NCBI GenBank assembly: GCA_016876035.1
Contig: VGOE01000013.1
Coordinates: 1-45,454, forward strand
Direction of reading: 5' to 3'
DNA from: Chloroflexota bacterium
GTDB lineage: Bacteria; Chloroflexota; Dehalococcoidia; UBA2247; RBG-13-53-26
DNA length: 45,454 nt
Positions 42,708 through 45,454 of this stretch are shown one piece after another. A program made the position numbers and the translations under genes. The notes below the pieces were generated by a model. It was not told where the DNA came from. It made no database searches and worked only from the letters and a program-made list of their open reading frames with translations. Every line of letters starts with the position of its first letter. Position 1 is the first letter of the stretch.

Positions 42708-45026
42708 CTATGCCTCTCTTGCTTCTCCTGCCTCTTCCGTCTCTTCTCGCCCGAATGCCTCTGCCCTCTTAGAAAACCAAATAGACGCTATTATAGCCAG
42801 AATTCCCAGCACTATCACGGCATAGATGCCAGCAGAGAGGTCCCTTTGCTTCCACACACCGCTAACTTCCACCAGCATCATCGGGGCTGCCAGGACGGCC
42901 ACCAGATTGATGACCTTGATCAGCGGGTTCAAAGCCGGTCCAGCAGTATCCTTCAGCGGGTCTCCCACGGTATCACCCACCACACTCGCTTTGTGAGCCT
43001 CAGAGCCTTTGCCCCCGTAAAGGCCATCCTCTATGGTCTTCTTAGCATTGTCCCATGCCCCACCGGCATTGGCCATGAACACGGCCAGGAGCTGCCCTAC
43101 CAGTATCACTCCTGCCAGGAACCCTGCCAGGGCTTCTAACCCGAAGAGAAAGCCAATTACTATGGGCGAGACGATAGCCAGCAGTGCCGGCGTAATCAGT
43201 TCTCTTTGGGCGGCTGCGGTGCAGATGGAAACCACCTTGCCATAGTCAGGGTCAACGGTGCCTTCCCAGACTCCCTTAACATGGGTAAACTGGTAGCGCA
43301 CCTCATTCACAATGAAGTAGGCCCCCCGTCCCACCGCCCTGATAGTCAAAGCGCTAAACATAAACGGTATAGCGCCCCCTATAAGGAAGCAGACGAAGAC
43401 CTTCCACTGAATCAGGTTGATGGCCTCAAGGCCAAAGTCTTCGTAGAAAGCGGCAAACAAGGCTACGGCCGCCAGCACTGCCGAGGCAATAGCAATACCT
43501 TTAGTGACCGCTTTGGTGGTATTACCTACCGCATCCAGGTCAGCTAAGGTCTGGCGAGCTTGAGGTTCCAACTTCGACATCTCACCAATGCCGTTAGCAT
43601 TGTCAACGATCGGGCCAAAGCTATCCATAGCGATGTTGTTGCCCGTCAAAGTGAGCTGACCGATACCACAGAGGGCTACCCCATAGAAGATGTACAGTAT
43701 TTGGTCGGTGCCCGCACCACCATGCCTCCAGATGGCTGCCGACAGTCCAATGGACACGGCAATCGCTAGGATACCCATCACCGTGCTTTCGTATCCGATG
43801 CCAAGACCGGAGAGAATGGTAGTAGCGGATCCCGTCTTGGTGGATTTGGCAACCTCTTTCACCGGGGCCCGCTCCGTGGAAGTGTAGTAGTCGGTGATGA
43901 ACTGGATGGATACAGCCAGGGCTACGCCTACGGCGGTAGCGTAGAAGAACCGAAGGTCGTCGCAATAGAAATGGGCGAAGAGGGCGAAAGAGGTTATGGA
44001 GATTGACGCCGCAAATAGATAGCCGCGGTGTATGGCTTTCATGGCGTTCTCACCCTCGCGCAGCGCCCGCACCGAGTAAGTGCTGATGATGGAGGATAAA
44101 ACGCCGGCAGCCCGCACCAGCAACGGGAAGATAATCCAGTGAAGTTCATGGGTTACGTCGTATAGCAAGACCCCCAGAATCAGGGCGGAAACGATGGTCA
44201 CTTCATAAGACTCAAAGATGTCCGCCGCCATCCCGGCGCAGTCACCCACATTGTCACCAACCTGGTCAGCGATCACGGCCGCATTGCGGGGGTCATCCTC
44301 AGGGATACCCTTTTCCACCTTGCCCACCAGGTCAGCTCCTACATCAGCCGACTTGGTATAGATACCACCTCCAACGCGCATAAACAAAGCCAGCAATGTC
44401 GCGCCAAAGCCAAAACCTATCAGCACCAGTGGGGAATCCCTGAAAAAGACGAGAAAGATTATAGTCCCCCCGAAGAGACCGAGCCCATCGGTGAGCATGC
44501 CTGTTATGGTGCCACTGCGGTAAGCTATCTTCAGGGCTTTGGTGAAGCTGGTGCGCGAAGCTTCAGCCACCCTGGAGTTGCCCTGCATGGCCATGTTCAT
44601 CCCGATGTAGCCCACCAAAGCAGAGAATAAGGCGCCCATCAGGAAGCCCCCCGCACGCCCTAGACCTATCAGCCATTTCGGGTTGCCATATTCAGATTTG
44701 ATGACTTCACCACCTACATAGCCGGTGAAGAAGATAAACACCGCCAGCGCAAAGATAAGCAGGACAATAGTACGGAACTGGCGCTTGAGATAGGCATTAC
44801 CGCCAGTGCGTATGGCCTTGGCGATATGCTTCATCCTGTCAGTCCCCTCAGGCTCCCTCAAGATCTGGCGGGCCAGAAAAGCAGCGTACACCAGGCCGAG
44901 CAGAGCTACTATTATCACAGCGACCAGGGCATATTTTTCGAAGGTGTCAGCTTCTTTGAACCCTTGCAACAGTTTTATGCTCATGGAACCAGTTTCCTGA
45001 GCACCTTGCAACAGATTCACACTCAT
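42708..45026 (-). CDS. hppA: Membrane-bound proton-translocating pyrophosphatase
   Basis: A 772-residue polytopic membrane pyrophosphatase, which couples hydrolysis of pyrophosphate to ion pumping. The signature DVGADLVGKVEKGIPEDDPR, the substrate-site DQVGDNVGDCAGMAADIFES and the C-terminal VVGDTVGDPLKDTAGPALNP are intact. The segment GNTTKA has Lys where K+-dependent enzymes have Ala, so it is predicted to be K+-independent and hence H+-pumping. The N-terminus carries a duplication: MSVNLLQGAQETGS then MSIKLLQGFKEADT. The second ATG is a possible start. No partner genes are near. Confidence 0.95.
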   Translation of the reverse strand: MSVNLLQGAQETGSMSIKLLQGFKEADTFEKYALVAVIIVALLGLVYAAFLARQILREPEGTDRMKHIAKAIRTGGNAYLKRQFRTIVLLIFALAVFIFFTGYVGGEVIKSEYGNPKWLIGLGRAGGFLMGALFSALVGYIGMNMAMQGNSRVAEASRTSFTKALKIAYRSGTITGMLTDGLGLFGGTIIFLVFFRDSPLVLIGFGFGATLLALFMRVGGGIYTKSADVGADLVGKVEKGIPEDDPRNAAVIADQVGDNVGDCAGMAADIFESYEVTIVSALILGVLLYDVTHELHWIIFPLLVRAAGVLSSIISTYSVRALREGENAMKAIHRGYLFAASISITSFALFAHFYCDDLRFFYATAVGVALAVSIQFITDYYTSTERAPVKEVAKSTKTGSATTILSGLGIGYESTVMGILAIAVSIGLSAAIWRHGGAGTDQILYIFYGVALCGIGQLTLTGNNIAMDSFGPIVDNANGIGEMSKLEPQARQTLADLDAVGNTTKAVTKGIAIASAVLAAVALFAAFYEDFGLEAINLIQWKVFVCFLIGGAIPFMFSALTIRAVGRGAYFIVNEVRYQFTHVKGVWEGTVDPDYGKVVSICTAAAQRELITPALLAIVSPIVIGFLFGLEALAGFLAGVILVGQLLAVFMANAGGAWDNAKKTIEDGLYGGKGSEAHKASVVGDTVGDPLKDTAGPALNPLIKVINLVAVLAAPMMLVEVSGVWKQRDLSAGIYAVIVLGILAIIASIWFSKRAEAFGREETEEAGEAREA

Positions 45027-45334
45027 CTTCTCTTAGTCCTTCCTTTCTTCAGCCAGGATTTTCCCTATCTGCTGAATTTGAACACTATTCATGTTTCCAC
45101 AAGGCTACATCTACGCGATTTGCTTATGTTGAGACAAGCTACTGTGGCTGGCGGGCAATGGGATACAGGGATAGCGGTGGTGGTGGAAGACAAAGTACAA
45201 AATGTAGTGAGTGCCGGGGAGCAAATCAAATATACTACCTCATTCTCCAATCAAATATATCCCCTCTTTCGTTTCCTGAAAAATCATACCCCCTAGCCCC
45301 ACTTTTCGTCAACTCGACTCGACGTGCGGTAGTG
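45027..45334. other. Intergenic region upstream of hppA, 308 bases
   Basis: Should hold the hppA promoter, but I found no convincing -35/-10 pair. A plus-strand frame here is an extension of an hppA shadow and is not called. The region ends at the IS fragment. Confidence 0.35.
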
Positions 45335-45454
45335 TCAAGAGAAGTGTGTAAATTGAGGGATAGGCTTCTCCTTCCAGGTTGAGTTAAGGTGATTGGTAAT
45401 GCCATAGATGATCCGATCAACACTCTCAGGGTTCTGGAAACAGCTCATAGGCCT
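45335..45454 (-). mobile_element. Transposase C-terminus (partial, enters from right edge)
   Basis: A 39-codon frame comes in from the right edge and ends at TGA (45337-45335). It includes PESVDRIIYGITNHLNSTW and ends KPIPQFTHFS. The pattern of a helix ending IY.I...LN..W resembles the C-terminus of IS256/Mutator-type transposases. The 3' end of the frame overlaps the terminal repeat at 45344-45359. The family call is tentative. Confidence 0.5.
45344..45359 (+). repeat. Probable IS terminal inverted repeat, right copy
   Basis: GTGTGTAAATTGAGGG, matching 14 of 16 bases of the inverted copy at 156-171. It marks the inner end of the IS fragment at the right edge. Confidence 0.5.

Noticed and set aside
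45027-45296. Plus-strand frame upstream of hppA
   Set aside because: It is a continuation of an antisense shadow of hppA without recognisable motifs.
1-45454. CRISPR array, toxin-antitoxin pair or phage defence island
   Set aside because: I saw no regularly spaced direct repeats, no cas genes and no paired small genes with known toxin or antitoxin motifs.

Overview
This window looks like one bacterial contig from the Chloroflexota, most plausibly Dehalococcoidia or a relative. I infer this from gene content, not from a search: an LL-diaminopimelate aminotransferase next to dapF, a DUF6485 cysteine cluster protein, a fused HMG-CoA-synthase-like/DUF35 protein, a bifunctional PGI/PMI and several divergent FtsZ genes. 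Both ends carry fragments of what appears to be the same insertion sequence type: a transposase N-terminus at 1-99 and a transposase C-terminus at 45335-45454, with related terminal repeats at 156-171 and 45344-45359. The contig therefore probably stops at repeat copies.

Layout. 242-4950 (+): RelA/SpoT, ribosomal protein bS20, a secreted SdrD-B-like surface protein with a C-terminal sorting signal, and an MscL with an added zinc ribbon. 5089-13014 (-): a long same-strand run that joins methylthioadenosine salvage (mtnA, mtnP) and SAM synthesis (metK) with a truncated methyltransferase-like ORF, DUF6485, a 31-residue basic peptide, a THEP1 NTPase, a phosphohexomutase, PGI/PMI and an enoyl-CoA hydratase-like protein. 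An acyl-CoA dehydrogenase (13175-14350, -) lies upstream of this run. 14676-17374 (+): a DUF47 protein with a probable CTG start, PhoU, a small membrane protein and an SDR. 17548-20208 (-): thiolase and HMG-CoA-synthase-like/DUF35. 20575-26832 (-): a Xer-type recombinase, HflX, DapL, DapF, RF2 (with the programmed +1 frameshift intact) and endonuclease V.

27137-33365 is the most unusual region. rsmH, normally the head of the division/cell-wall cluster, is followed not by ftsL, ftsI or mur genes but by a divergent DUF5343 gene and then three tandem FtsZ paralogs. All three keep the tubulin GTP-binding signature and the T7 catalytic loop, but none shows the usual C-terminal linker and tail. Two small membrane proteins sit among them, and long, hairpin-rich leaders precede the second and third copies. 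This is the best candidate for an undescribed system: a multi-FtsZ division or cytoskeletal module without a visible FtsA, SepF or murein machinery. 33474-33545 is a tRNA with anticodon CAU.

33825-45026: a PHP phosphoesterase (-), an ADP-forming acyl-CoA synthetase-like protein and a variant biotin carboxylase (+), then a minus-strand MacB/FtsX-like ABC export set (ATPase, small monooxygenase-fold protein, large permease), and a K+-independent-type membrane pyrophosphatase. The 513-base gap before the pyrophosphatase gene holds a cluster of perfect inverted repeats. I saw no CRISPR array, rRNA or prophage.
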